Shown: positions 51,050 to 60,791, numbered from the stretch's first letter. The stretch is DNA of 64,000 nt from an uncultured Blautia sp. (GCA_900540785.1 UQHF01000009.1:1-64000); one strand, 5' to 3'. Made by a program: numbers and translations. The notes: a model not told the origin generated them from the sequence alone.

Positions 51050-51803
51050 TTTTAAGGTGGCGTTTTCCATGTTTTCCAAAATTCCCATGCCCCGTGCAGA
51101 CTGGACGGAAGAAAATATGAAGTATATGATCTGTTTCTTTCCGTTTGTGGGAACCGTGATTGGGCTTTTGAGCATAGGCGCCGCCTGTGCGGGAAAATAC
51201 CTGGGGTTTGGGACAAACCTTACGGCCGTTGTGCTTGTGCTGCTTCCGGTCCTTGTCACAGGAGGAATCCATGTGGACGGACTTCTTGATACGGCAGATG
51301 CTTTAAGCTCCTGGAGAGAGCGGGAGAGACGTCTGGAGATCCTTAAGGATTCTCATGCAGGAGCCTTTGCGGTGATCACTGCCTGCGTTTATTTTCTCGC
51401 ATGGTTCGGAGCGTATAGTGAGCTTATGGCTTTTTCGGACGGCGTGATTTTAATGGCTCTGGGTTTTATGGTATCGAGATGCCTTTCCGGAATCGGGGTG
51501 GTATCGTTTCCGAAGGCAAGGGCAGACGGAACAGTTGCAGAATTTTCTAAAAAGTCAGAAAACCGTCTTGTGCGAAGCGTGCTGATTTTTTATCTCGTGC
51601 TGCTCTTTGTGCTGATGGTTCTTGTCAGTCCGTTAAAGGGAGCAGTCGCTTTTGTGACAGCGCTTCTTATTTTTGCCTGGTATTATCACATGGCAATGAA
51701 ATATTTCGGCGGGACAACAGGAGACCTTTCCGGATATTTTCTATGCCTCTGTGAGCTTGGCATGGCTTGGAGCATTGCGCTTTTATGCGTTCTTGCAGCT
51801 TAA
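51030..51803 (+). CDS. cobS: Adenosylcobinamide-GDP ribazoletransferase
   Basis: A 257-residue membrane enzyme joining adenosylcobinamide-GDP with alpha-ribazole (phosphate). The cytoplasmic catalytic loop is GGIHVDGLLDTADALSSW, followed by ERRLEILKDSHAGAFAVI (about residues 75-115). Six membrane segments follow the family pattern. The start at 51030 is set by aaaggagg within cobU. Confidence 0.95.
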   Translation: MKSLWNNFKVAFSMFSKIPMPRADWTEENMKYMICFFPFVGTVIGLLSIGAACAGKYLGFGTNLTAVVLVLLPVLVTGGIHVDGLLDTADALSSWRERERRLEILKDSHAGAFAVITACVYFLAWFGAYSELMAFSDGVILMALGFMVSRCLSGIGVVSFPKARADGTVAEFSKKSENRLVRSVLIFYLVLLFVLMVLVSPLKGAVAFVTALLIFAWYYHMAMKYFGGTTGDLSGYFLCLCELGMAWSIALLCVLAA

Positions 51804-51829
51804 AAAACGACAGATAGGGGGAATCTAAA

Positions 51830-52210
51830 ATGGAACTGATCATCGGCGGCGCATATCAGGGAAAAACAGAGTATGCAAAAAAAGAACATCCTGCTCTTAC
51901 CTGGAAAAATGCAGGGGACATGTGTGAGGAGGAACTTCTTGCGGCAGAGGGAATTTTAAATTTCCAGGACTACATAAAAAAAGAAATTCAGGAAGGCAGA
52001 AATCCGGCGCATATTGGAGAGCTTTTGTTACAGAAAAATCCTGACGCAGTCATCGTATCAGAGGAAGTAGGATACGGAGTGGTTCCTGTGAACGCGTTTG
52101 AGAGGGAATACAGGGAAGCGGTAGGCCGGATCTGTACAAAACTTGCCTCAGGAAGCCGGAAGGTGACAAGAGTGATCTGCGGAATCGGGACGGTGATAAA
52201 ACATGATTAA
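51830..52210 (+). CDS. CobU-like P-loop protein lacking the kinase His region
   Basis: A 126-residue protein resembling a shortened CobU. The N-terminus ELIIGGAYQGKTEYAKKE is a Walker-A-like loop, and the C-terminal block VIVSEEVGYGVVPVNAFERE, then AVGRICTKLA, matches the CobU/CobP end. The middle part with the guanylylated His is missing. It sits between cobS and the CobC-like phosphatase. Whether it is a working second kinase or a regulatory relative is unknown. Confidence 0.75.
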   Translation: MELIIGGAYQGKTEYAKKEHPALTWKNAGDMCEEELLAAEGILNFQDYIKKEIQEGRNPAHIGELLLQKNPDAVIVSEEVGYGVVPVNAFEREYREAVGRICTKLASGSRKVTRVICGIGTVIKHD

Positions 52211-52790
52211 ACTTTTTCTTATCCGTCATGGACAGACGGAAGGGAATAAGAAAAAGCGGTATATCGGAGTGACAGACGAGCCCCTTTGTGAGGAAGGAAA
52301 ATTTTTACTCCGCCAGATGAAATATCCGGCGTCTCAGTCTGTTTATGTAAGTCCGATGAGACGATGTGTGGAAACAGCAGAGATTCTTTTTCCGGAGACC
52401 AGGGCTCATGTGATCGATGAGCTGGCAGAATGCGATTTCGGGGACTTTGAAAACAAAAACTATAAGGAGCTGACTGGAAATCCAGATTATCAGGCATGGA
52501 TTGAGAGTGGCGGTACACTTCCCTTTCCGGGAGGAGAGAGCAGGGAAGAATTCTGCAGACGAAATCTTCTTGGTTTTCAAAAAGTCATGACAGACTGTAT
52601 CCGGAGGGATATTTCCAATGCTGCTCTTGTGGTACATGGAGGGACGATCATGAATATTATGGAAGCGTATGCTGTGGAGAAGCAGCCTTTTTATCAGTGG
52701 CACGTGGAAAATGGCGGGGGATATACACTGGATTTTGATACAGAAGAATGGAATAAAGGCAGAAGATGTCTGATTTTAAGAGAGGAGTGA
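52203..52790 (+). CDS. cobC: Histidine phosphatase, probable alpha-ribazole phosphatase
   Basis: A 195-residue phosphoglycerate mutase-fold phosphatase. The phosphohistidine is in FLIRHGQTEGNKKKRYIGVT (residue 9), then VSPMRRCVETAEILFP (near 50), the acid ECDFGDFENKNYKEL (near 76), and the second His VVHGGTIMNIM (near 143). Its place at the end of the cob set suggests it dephosphorylates alpha-ribazole-phosphate or cobalamin phosphate. The symbol rests on context, because the fold has many substrates. It overlaps the preceding gene by 8 bases. Confidence 0.82.
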   Translation: MIKLFLIRHGQTEGNKKKRYIGVTDEPLCEEGKFLLRQMKYPASQSVYVSPMRRCVETAEILFPETRAHVIDELAECDFGDFENKNYKELTGNPDYQAWIESGGTLPFPGGESREEFCRRNLLGFQKVMTDCIRRDISNAALVVHGGTIMNIMEAYAVEKQPFYQWHVENGGGYTLDFDTEEWNKGRRCLILREE

Positions 52791-52794
52791 TTGT

Positions 52795-53541
52795 ATGAAA
52801 AGTTGGATCAGAAGTGATTTAAAATACAGAGCAAAGATGGCATTCCGGAAAAATTACTGGGCGGCTGTTGTAGTCAGCCTCATTCTTGCTATTGTGGCAG
52901 GCATGGGAAACGGCGGCAGAGGAACCAGCAGTGTGGCAAACACAGTGACCCATACAGAGGTATATGACGGTACTTTAAAATTTTCCATGAACTATGTGAC
53001 GCCTTTTACATGGCTTTTAGGTGCTCTTACAGTTGGTGTGGTTCTGATTTTTGGCGCATTATTTATTCTTTTAAAGATTTTTGTGGGAAATGTACTGGAA
53101 GTAGGTGTGAGAGGATTTTATATAGAGAATCTTTATTCTGCACCTTCTGTTGGTAAGATTTTTGCACCGTTTCGTTCCGGACAGTATTGGAATATCGTAA
53201 AAATCATGTTCTTCCGTGATCTGTTTATATTTCTGTGGACGCTTTTGTTTGTGATTCCCGGTATTGTTAAAAGCTATGAATATAAAATGATACCGTATCT
53301 TCTGGCAGAGAATCCCGGGATGTCAAAGCAGGAAGTATTTGAAAGAACAAGAGAGATGATGTACGGACAGAAAGCAGATGCTTTTGTTCTGGATCTTTCT
53401 TTTATTCCCTGGATTCTTCTGAATGCGTTTACATTTAATATTCTGGGGATTTTATATCTTCAGCCATATATGGACGCGACACAGGCAGAACTTTATGACG
53501 TTCTGGCAGCGCCGCCGTCATCCAATTCTTATAATCAATAA
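52795..53541 (+). CDS. DUF975-family membrane protein
   Basis: A 248-residue protein with an N-terminal cytoplasmic start (SWIRSDLKYRAKMAFRKNYW) and about five membrane segments. Features are VGKIFAPFRSGQYWNIVKIM, then IPGIVKSYEYKMIPYLLAEN with the family pattern G.xxxYxY.M..Y.LA and NPGMSKQEVFERTREMM (near residues 150-190). This identifies DUF975. The function is unknown. It begins 4 bases after the CobC-like gene and probably rides on its transcript. Confidence 0.85.
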   Translation: MKSWIRSDLKYRAKMAFRKNYWAAVVVSLILAIVAGMGNGGRGTSSVANTVTHTEVYDGTLKFSMNYVTPFTWLLGALTVGVVLIFGALFILLKIFVGNVLEVGVRGFYIENLYSAPSVGKIFAPFRSGQYWNIVKIMFFRDLFIFLWTLLFVIPGIVKSYEYKMIPYLLAENPGMSKQEVFERTREMMYGQKADAFVLDLSFIPWILLNAFTFNILGILYLQPYMDATQAELYDVLAAPPSSNSYNQ

Positions 53542-53559
53542 AAAGAAACAAGTCTTCTT

Positions 53560-53597
53560 AAAACAGGCAGCTTTGGGAAACCGAAGCTGCCTGTTTG
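53560..53597 (+). terminator. Intrinsic terminator after the DUF975 gene
   Basis: aaacaggcagctt and gaagctgcctgttt (with tgggaaacc in the loop) form a strong stem, followed by tgtatttgtt. It closes the transcript of the cobalamin genes. Confidence 0.75.
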
Positions 53598-53652
53598 TAT
53601 TTGTTGAAAATTTGTCTATAAATATATTTCTAATAAGGACAAAAAAATTTGC

Positions 53653-53748
53653 AATACCAAAATTTTTTTGGCATTACTATTGAAATATTTTATGAAGTAT
53701 GGTAGAGTTGTATTATAGTAGAAAATCCCCAAAATATGTTTGGATTTT
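53653..53748 (+). promoter_or_regulatory. Inverted repeats upstream of ssnA, candidate operator
   Basis: The 285-base gap before cluster B holds two inverted repeats. The first, at 53653-53675, pairs aatRccaaaa with ttttttggcatt. The second, at 53722-53748, pairs aaaatcc and aaa with tttggatttt. Both centre on ccaaa/tttgg half sites, so one regulator could bind both. No clean sigma-A promoter was found; tagagt at about 53702 with ttgaaa 17 bases upstream is the best candidate. Confidence 0.4.
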
Positions 53749-53827
53749 AATTCATGTTTTGGCGTTTTTCACAGGAAAAGAATGGGCGATTTTGTATTAT
53801 CTTGTAAAAATTAAGGAGGGTTTGTAT

Positions 53828-55165
53828 ATGCTTATTATCGGAAACGGAAGAGTCATTACACGCGATGAAGAAAATCCGTTTATTGAAAACGGTGCGGTTG
53901 CAATGGAAGGAAATACCATCGTGATGGTAGGAAATACAGGGGACGTAAAAAAGACATATCCGGAGGCGGAATTTACAGATGCGAAAGGCGGCGTGATCAT
54001 GCCGGCGTTTATCAATGCTCACGAGCATATTTACAGTTCTTTTGCAAGAGGATTAAGTATTAAAGGATATGATCCGCAGGGCTTTCTCGATATTCTGGAC
54101 GGTATGTGGTGGACTATTGACCGTCATCTTACCCTGGAGCAGACAAAACTTTCTGCTTATGCTACATATATTGATTCCATCCGAAACGGTGTGACAACGG
54201 TCTTTGATCACCATGCAAGCTTCGGACATATTACGGGCTCTCTTCATGCCATTGAAGAAGCAGCAACAGATCTGGGCGTCCGCACCTGTCTCTGCTATGA
54301 AATTTCCGATCGTGACGGTATGGAAAAATCAAGAGAATCTGTGATGGAAAATGTAAATTTCATCAAACATGTGCAGAAAGAAAAAAATGATATGGTTGCA
54401 GGAATGATGGGTATGCATGCATCGTTTACCATATCGGACGAGACAATGGCGCTTTGCAATGAATTAAAGCCGGAAGGCGTGGGATACCACATTCATGTGG
54501 CAGAGGGAATTTACGACCTTCATCAGTGTTTAAAAGAACATGGAAAGAGAATCGTGGACCGTCTTTATGACTGGAATATCCTGGGACCGAAAACCCTTCT
54601 CGGACATTGTATTTATATTAATGAACATGAGATGGATTTAATTAAGGAGACAGATACGATGGTTGTGCATAACCCGGAATCCAATATGGGAAATGCCTGC
54701 GGCTGTCCTCCTACTATGGCGCTTGTCCATAAGGGAATTTTAACAGGTCTTGGAACAGACGGATATACCCACGATATGCTGGAATCCTGGAAGGTGGCAA
54801 ATGTGCTTCACAAACACCACCTCTGCGACCCGAACGCAGCGTGGGGCGAAGTGCCGAAGATGCTGTTTGAAGGAAACAGGGAAATTGCGGGAAGATACTT
54901 TGAAAAACCGCTGGGAATCTTAAAACCGGGAGCTTCAGCAGATGTGATCGTTCTTGACTATGATCCGCTCACTCCAATGCGTGCAGATAACGTAAACGGA
55001 CATCTCCTGTTTGGCACAAACGGAAACAGCGTAGTGACAACAGTCTGCAACGGAAAGATGCTTATGAAAGACAGAGAGATTCTTGTATGTGACGCAGAGA
55101 AGATCATGGCTGACTGCCGTCAGGCGGCAAAAGAGCTTGCAGATGATATTAACAGCGGAAAATAA
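53828..55165 (+). CDS. ssnA: SsnA-type aminohydrolase (amidohydrolase family)
   Basis: A 445-residue metal-dependent amidohydrolase. The metal ligands are in INAHEHIYSSFARGL (near residue 60), YHIHVAEGIYDLH (near 225), LLGHCIYINEHEMD (near 262) and LGTDGYTHDMLESWK (near 310). In known purine-degrading gut bacteria ssnA is part of the core urate/purine locus and should deaminate or open a purine-derived intermediate. The start at 53828 follows taaggaggg; a frame from 53699 has no supporting site. ygfK follows 13 bases later. Confidence 0.9.
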   Translation: MLIIGNGRVITRDEENPFIENGAVAMEGNTIVMVGNTGDVKKTYPEAEFTDAKGGVIMPAFINAHEHIYSSFARGLSIKGYDPQGFLDILDGMWWTIDRHLTLEQTKLSAYATYIDSIRNGVTTVFDHHASFGHITGSLHAIEEAATDLGVRTCLCYEISDRDGMEKSRESVMENVNFIKHVQKEKNDMVAGMMGMHASFTISDETMALCNELKPEGVGYHIHVAEGIYDLHQCLKEHGKRIVDRLYDWNILGPKTLLGHCIYINEHEMDLIKETDTMVVHNPESNMGNACGCPPTMALVHKGILTGLGTDGYTHDMLESWKVANVLHKHHLCDPNAAWGEVPKMLFEGNREIAGRYFEKPLGILKPGASADVIVLDYDPLTPMRADNVNGHLLFGTNGNSVVTTVCNGKMLMKDREILVCDAEKIMADCRQAAKELADDINSGK

Positions 55166-55178
55166 AGGAGGTTTTTGT

Positions 55179-58175
55179 ATGAGTGACAGAATGTCCTGTA
55201 TGTCCTTTGGACAGATCATGGAATGGATTTTAGAGGAAAAAAAGAAAAAAGATACGGTGTTTGGCGTACACAGAGGTTATGTTGCCGATACTTCCAAAAA
55301 GCTTGATTTATTCGAAAGAAAGCTTGAAAATCCCATTGGACCGGCAGCAGGTCCACACACGCAGCTTGCACAGAATATCGTGGCTTCCTATTACGGCGGC
55401 GCACGTTTCTTCGAGCTGAAAACCGTTCAGAAAATGGACGGACCGGAGCTTGCTGCCTGTGTAAACAAACCGTGCATTCTTGCAGAAGACGAGTGCTATA
55501 ACTGTGAGTGGTCAACAGAGCTTTACGTTTCTGATGCTATGAACGAGTATATTAAGGCATGGTTTGCCCTTCATGTGATCGCAAAAGAGTTTGGACTTGG
55601 AGATCCGGACGGTTTCCAGTTTAATATTTCTGTAGGCTACGATCTTGCAGGAATTAAAGAGCCCAAGGTAGACAACTTTATCAACAGCATGATGGAAGCA
55701 AAAGATACAGAAATCTTTAAAGAATGCCGCCAGTGGCTTCTTGACCATGTGGATTTCTTCCAGAAGGTGACAAAGGAAGATATTGAAGCCATTCCTTCCA
55801 ATATCTGTAATTCCGCAACCATATCTACCCTGCATGGCTGCCCTCCAAACGAAATTGAGAGCATTGCAACGCACCTTTATAAAGAAAAACATCTGAATAC
55901 GTTCATCAAATGCAATCCGACTCTTCTTGGATATGAGTTTGCAAGAAAAACAATGGATGAGATGGGATACGATTACATGGTATTCGGAGATTTCCATTTC
56001 CGCGATGACCTTCAGTATGAGGACGCGATCCCCATGTTTAAACGTCTGATGGCGCTTGCTAAGGAGCTGAATCTTGCGTTTGGCGTAAAGATCACAAATA
56101 CTTTCCCGGTAGATGTTACAAGGAGCGAGCTTCCAAGCGAGGAGATGTATATGTCAGGAAAGGCGCTTTTCCCGTTATCCATTTCTCTTGCAGCAAAGCT
56201 GTCCAGAGAATTTGACGGAAAACTCCGCATCGCATATTCTGGAGGAGCCGATTATTATAATATTGATAAAATCACAGCCTGCGGCATATGGCCGGTAACA
56301 GTTGCAACGACCCTTTTAAAACCGGGTGGATACCAGAGATTTACCCAGATTGCGGAAAAGGTAATGGACGGAAACGTGTCCCAGTGGACGGGAATTGATG
56401 TGGAGGCATTAAGCACGCTTGCTCTTGACGCAGTGAAAAATCCGCATCATGTGAAAAATATCAAGCCTCTTCCAAACAGAAAGAGTGAAAAAGAAGTTCC
56501 TCTTCTTGACTGCTTCTATGCGCCGTGTATGGAAGGATGTCCGATCCACCAGGATATTCCGGCATATATTAAGCTGACAGGAGAGGGAAAATATGCAGAG
56601 GCGCTCCGTGTGATCCTTGAGAAAAACGTGCTTCCGTTTATTACAGGAACTTTATGTGCTCATAATTGTATGACAAAATGTACAAGAAACTTCTATGAAG
56701 AGCCTGTAAATATAAGAGGAACAAAACTTCTTGCAGCAGAAAAAGGCTATGAGGAAGTAATCGGGGAAATCAAGGCACAGGGAGCAAACGAAAAGAAAGT
56801 GGCAGTTGTAGGCGGCGGTCCTGCAGGTATGGCAGCAGCATATTTTCTTGGAAGAGCCGGCGCAGATGTGACTATTTTTGAAAAAGAAGAAAAACTGGGC
56901 GGTGTGATCCGTTATGTTATTCCCGGATTTAGAATTTCTGAAGAAGCCATTGACAAAGACGTATCCCTTCTTACAAAGCTGGGAGTAAAAATTGAGACAA
57001 ACAGAGAAATCAAAGATTATAATGCTCTGAAGGCGGAAGGCTACGACGCAGTGATCGTGGCGATTGGCGCCGGAAAGCCGGGAACCTTAAAGCTGGAAAA
57101 AGGCGAGACAGTCAATGCCATTCACTTCCTGAAAGAATTTAAGGAAAAAGACGGAAACGTAGATCTTGGAAAACATGTTGTCGTGATCGGCGGCGGAAAT
57201 ACGGCTATGGACACAGCGAGAGCGGCTGTCCGCACAAAAGGCGTGGAGAAGGTTTCTCTTGTATACAGAAGAACAAAACGCTATATGCCGGCAGCAGAAG
57301 ACGAGCTTTTAGAGGTTCTGGAAGATGGCGTTGAATTTAGAGAGCTTCTTTCGCCTGTAAGTCTGGAAAACGGAAAGCTTCTCTGCAAGGTGATGAAGCT
57401 TGGAAATACAGATGCTTCCGGAAGAGCTTCTGTCACAGAGACAGGAAAGACAGAGGAAGTTCCGGCAGATACAGTCATCGTAGCTGTTGGTGAAAAGACA
57501 GATGCAGAGAGCTATCAGGCAAACGGCATTGAAGTAAACGAAAGAGGCAGGGCAAAATATAACCAGAAAACAATGGAAACAGGTGTTTCCGGTATTTATC
57601 TCATCGGTGACGGTGCAGGCGGAGCAGCTACAATCGTAGAGGCAATCCGTGACGCGCAGATTGCGGCAGAGGCAATTCTTTTTGAGACTGTTGTAAAAGA
57701 TGCAGAAATTCAGGAGACAGAAGAGAACTGCTTCGATAAGAAGGGTATTCTTGCAGAAAGCAGCGAGGCGAAGACAGAAAAAGAACGCTGTCTTGTATGC
57801 AACAAGATCTGTGAAAACTGTGTGGACGTATGTCCGAACAGAGCCAACATTTCCATTAAGGTTCCGGGAATGGCAATGAACCAGATTATTCACATAGACT
57901 ATATGTGTAATGAGTGCGGAAACTGTAAGAGCTTCTGTCCTTACGCAAGTGCACCGTACAAAGATAAATTTACTTTATTTGCAGCAGAAGAGGATATGAA
58001 GGACAGTACAAACGACGGATTCCTTGTGAAAAATAAGGAAACAAAAGAATGTACAGTACGATTCCTCGGAAAAGTAACAGACTGCAAGGCAGATGACCCG
58101 GCAGATCCTCTCTATGAGGGACTTCGCCGTTTGATTTGCGCAGTGATTGACGATTATGATTATCTTTTGAAATAA
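55179..58175 (+). CDS. ygfK: YgfK, putative flavin/iron-sulfur reductase of the purine locus
   Basis: A 998-residue multidomain redox protein. Residues 1-430 resemble a dihydroorotate dehydrogenase/dihydropyrimidine dehydrogenase-like barrel (TLHGCPPNEIESIATHLYKE). Next is a GltD-like iron-sulfur section (FYAPCMEGCPIHQDIPAYI, near 447), then FAD (VAVVGGGPAGMAAAYFLGRA, near 540) and NADPH (VVVIGGGNTAMDTARAAV, near 667) domains. The C-terminus has ferredoxin-like motifs CLVCNKICENCVDVCPNRA and CNECGNCKSFCPYA (about 868-930). It is often annotated as putative selenate reductase; anaerobic purine catabolism is the better supported context. Confidence 0.93.
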   Translation: MSDRMSCMSFGQIMEWILEEKKKKDTVFGVHRGYVADTSKKLDLFERKLENPIGPAAGPHTQLAQNIVASYYGGARFFELKTVQKMDGPELAACVNKPCILAEDECYNCEWSTELYVSDAMNEYIKAWFALHVIAKEFGLGDPDGFQFNISVGYDLAGIKEPKVDNFINSMMEAKDTEIFKECRQWLLDHVDFFQKVTKEDIEAIPSNICNSATISTLHGCPPNEIESIATHLYKEKHLNTFIKCNPTLLGYEFARKTMDEMGYDYMVFGDFHFRDDLQYEDAIPMFKRLMALAKELNLAFGVKITNTFPVDVTRSELPSEEMYMSGKALFPLSISLAAKLSREFDGKLRIAYSGGADYYNIDKITACGIWPVTVATTLLKPGGYQRFTQIAEKVMDGNVSQWTGIDVEALSTLALDAVKNPHHVKNIKPLPNRKSEKEVPLLDCFYAPCMEGCPIHQDIPAYIKLTGEGKYAEALRVILEKNVLPFITGTLCAHNCMTKCTRNFYEEPVNIRGTKLLAAEKGYEEVIGEIKAQGANEKKVAVVGGGPAGMAAAYFLGRAGADVTIFEKEEKLGGVIRYVIPGFRISEEAIDKDVSLLTKLGVKIETNREIKDYNALKAEGYDAVIVAIGAGKPGTLKLEKGETVNAIHFLKEFKEKDGNVDLGKHVVVIGGGNTAMDTARAAVRTKGVEKVSLVYRRTKRYMPAAEDELLEVLEDGVEFRELLSPVSLENGKLLCKVMKLGNTDASGRASVTETGKTEEVPADTVIVAVGEKTDAESYQANGIEVNERGRAKYNQKTMETGVSGIYLIGDGAGGAATIVEAIRDAQIAAEAILFETVVKDAEIQETEENCFDKKGILAESSEAKTEKERCLVCNKICENCVDVCPNRANISIKVPGMAMNQIIHIDYMCNECGNCKSFCPYASAPYKDKFTLFAAEEDMKDSTNDGFLVKNKETKECTVRFLGKVTDCKADDPADPLYEGLRRLICAVIDDYDYLLK

Positions 58176-58197
58176 TCCTTTTGACAGGAGGCGGCCT

Positions 58198-60753
58198 ATG
58201 TTTCACTTTTTTGTAAACGGAAAAGAATATTTTGAAGAGCGTGATATGAAACTTCTTCCTTTTCTCCGGGATGTGTGCGGCCTTACATCTGTAAAAGACG
58301 GATGCAGCGAAGGTGCATGTGGTACCTGTCATGTACTGATCGACGGAAAGGCAACAAAAGCCTGTGTGCCGAAGCTTTCCAAGCTGGAAGGAAAACAGAT
58401 TATGACAGTAGAAGGTCTTCCGGAGGAAGAAAAAGAGATTTTTGTCCGTGCCTTTGGAGAGGCAGGAGCCGTACAGTGCGGCTTCTGCATTCCCGGAATG
58501 GTGATAAGTGCAAAAGCGCTTCTCGATAAAAATCCAGATCCGGGAAGAGCGGAGGCGGCAGATGCCATTAAAAATAACATATGCCGCTGTACAGGATATA
58601 AAAAAATCATAGATGGCATTTTACTTGCCGCAAAATATAAAAGAGAAGGTCTTCCAAAAGAAAAAGAATATACCTGGAAACTGGGAGAGCGCGTCCCAAG
58701 AGTAGATGTGAGGGAAAAGGTTCTGGGTTCTGGGCAATACCCGGACGACATACACATGGAAGGCATGATTTACGGAAGTGCCCTGCGCTCCGCTTATCCG
58801 AGAGCCAGAGTAAAGGCGATCCATACGGAGAAAGCAAAGGAAGTGCCGGGAGTGGTAGCTGTCTTTACAGCGGAGGATATTCCGGGAAACGTAAAAGTCG
58901 GGCATTTAAAACAGGACTGGGACGGACTCATTCCTGTTGGAAACCTTACCCATTATCTTGGAGACGCCATTGCTCTTGTAGCAGGAGAAACCCTGGAGGC
59001 AGTGGAAGAGGGAAAACAGAAGATTGAGGTAGAGTACGAAGAGCTTCCTATGGTGCGCGATCCGTATGAGGCAATGAAAGAAGACGCTCCGAAAGTACAT
59101 GAACGGGAAAAAGACAATCTTCTTTCCCACTGGCATGTACACAGAGGAGATGCGGAGGCCGCCATTCAAAACTCTGCCCATGTACTTTCTGATACCTTCC
59201 ATACGCCGTGGACAGAACATGCCTTTTTAGAGCCGGAATGCGCCGTTGCCATGCCGGACGGAGACGGAGTGATCATTTATTCTTCCGATCAGGGCGTATA
59301 CGATACACAACATGAATGTATGGCTCTTCTCGGTCTTCCGGCAGAGAAGGTCAAAGTCCGCAACAAGCTGGTAGGCGGCGGCTTTGGCGGCAAAGAGGAT
59401 GTAACCGTCCAGCATCATGCGGCTATGATCGCCTATCTTACAAAACGACCGGTAAAGGTGAAGCTTACAAGAGCAGAGAGTATTTTGATCCACCCGAAAC
59501 GCCACCCTATGGATATGGAATTTACACTTGGCTGTGATGAAAACGGAATCATTCAGGGAGTAAAAGCGACTGTGATCGCAGATACGGGAGCCTACGCTTC
59601 TCTTGGAGGACCTGTTCTGCAGCGCGCCTGCACCCATGCTTCCGGTCCTTACAATTATCAGAACTTTGACATTGACGGAAAGGCGTATTATACAAACAAT
59701 CCTCCCGCAGGAGCCTTCCGCGGATTCGGTGTGACCCAGACCTGTTTTGCCATTGAAATGCTTCTTACGAAAATGGCGGGGATCGTGGGGATTTCTCCCT
59801 GGGAAATCCGATACCGAAACGCAATCCGTCCGGGACAGGAGCTTCCAAACGGACAGCTTGTAGACGAGTCCACAGGACTTGCAGAAACCCTTGAGGCGGT
59901 AAAAGACGTATATGAAAGCAGTCCGTACGCAGGAATTGCCTGCGCCATGAAAAATGCAGGTGTGGGCGTCGGACTTCCTGACTGGGGAAGAGCCCGCCTT
60001 CTTGTGAAAGACGGAAAAGTAGAAATCCATGCAGGAGCTTCCTGCATTGGACAGGGACTTGGAACCGTTCTTGTGCAGATGGTTTCCGAGATGCTTTCCC
60101 TGAAGCGGGAAGAGATTTATTACGATGCTTCCAATACCTGGACGGCACCGGATTCTGGAACAACTTCCGGTTCCCGGCAGACGCTAGTTACAGGAGAGGC
60201 TGTGAGAAGAGCCTGTGAAAAAATGAAAGAAGATTTATCCTCTCATTCACTTTTGGAGCTGGAGGGGAAAGAATATACAGGCGAGTATCTGGCTGCTACC
60301 GACCCTATGGGAAGTGATAAGAAAAATCCGGTTTCTCATGTTGCATATGGTTATGCCACACAGGTCTGTATCTTAAATGAGGACGGAACCGTAAAGAAAA
60401 TCGTGGCGGCTCATGACGTGGGAAAAGCAGTAAATCCTCTGTCTGTAGAGGGACAGATTGAAGGCGGAGTTATTATGTCATATGGCTTTGCTTTGACAGA
60501 AAAATATCCAATTTCAGATTGCAAACCGACTGCAAAATATGGTACACTAGGATTACCAAAAGCAAATAAAATTCCTGAAGTAGAGAGCATCATTGTGGAG
60601 AAAAAAGGTCTTCCTGTTGCCTGCGGGGCGATCGGGATCGGAGAGATTACCTCTATTCCTACAGCGCCTGCTATTGCAGGGGCGTATTACAGGAGAGACG
60701 GGGAATTCCGCACCTCTCTTCCAGTAGAAAACACTCCTTATCAGAAGAAATAA
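58198..60753 (+). CDS. xdhD: Selenium-dependent xanthine dehydrogenase-type fusion enzyme (XdhD-like)
   Basis: An 851-residue fusion of an N-terminal [2Fe-2S] domain and a molybdopterin domain, the layout of the selenium-dependent xanthine dehydrogenase family. All eight iron-sulfur Cys are present (DGCSEGACGTCHVL, QCGFCIPGMVIS, NNICRCTGYKK). Molybdopterin sites are VGGGFGGKEDVTVQ with the purine-orienting Glu (near residue 396), AGAFRGFGVTQTC (near 501), ASCIGQGLGTVLVQMV (near 616) and AIGIGEITSIPTAPA with the catalytic Glu (near 807). In this family selenium is an inorganic cofactor, so no UGA or SECIS is expected and none is seen. The likely substrates are xanthine or hypoxanthine. Confidence 0.92.
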   Translation: MFHFFVNGKEYFEERDMKLLPFLRDVCGLTSVKDGCSEGACGTCHVLIDGKATKACVPKLSKLEGKQIMTVEGLPEEEKEIFVRAFGEAGAVQCGFCIPGMVISAKALLDKNPDPGRAEAADAIKNNICRCTGYKKIIDGILLAAKYKREGLPKEKEYTWKLGERVPRVDVREKVLGSGQYPDDIHMEGMIYGSALRSAYPRARVKAIHTEKAKEVPGVVAVFTAEDIPGNVKVGHLKQDWDGLIPVGNLTHYLGDAIALVAGETLEAVEEGKQKIEVEYEELPMVRDPYEAMKEDAPKVHEREKDNLLSHWHVHRGDAEAAIQNSAHVLSDTFHTPWTEHAFLEPECAVAMPDGDGVIIYSSDQGVYDTQHECMALLGLPAEKVKVRNKLVGGGFGGKEDVTVQHHAAMIAYLTKRPVKVKLTRAESILIHPKRHPMDMEFTLGCDENGIIQGVKATVIADTGAYASLGGPVLQRACTHASGPYNYQNFDIDGKAYYTNNPPAGAFRGFGVTQTCFAIEMLLTKMAGIVGISPWEIRYRNAIRPGQELPNGQLVDESTGLAETLEAVKDVYESSPYAGIACAMKNAGVGVGLPDWGRARLLVKDGKVEIHAGASCIGQGLGTVLVQMVSEMLSLKREEIYYDASNTWTAPDSGTTSGSRQTLVTGEAVRRACEKMKEDLSSHSLLELEGKEYTGEYLAATDPMGSDKKNPVSHVAYGYATQVCILNEDGTVKKIVAAHDVGKAVNPLSVEGQIEGGVIMSYGFALTEKYPISDCKPTAKYGTLGLPKANKIPEVESIIVEKKGLPVACGAIGIGEITSIPTAPAIAGAYYRRDGEFRTSLPVENTPYQKK

Positions 60754-60791
60754 AACGTTCAGGAATCCATAAGAAGCAGCATGGTTCAGAG

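Noticed and set aside
58198..60753. Selenocysteine-coding UGA or SECIS in the selenium-linked enzyme
   Set aside because: The frame is complete with no internal UGA; selenium in this family is an inorganic ligand.
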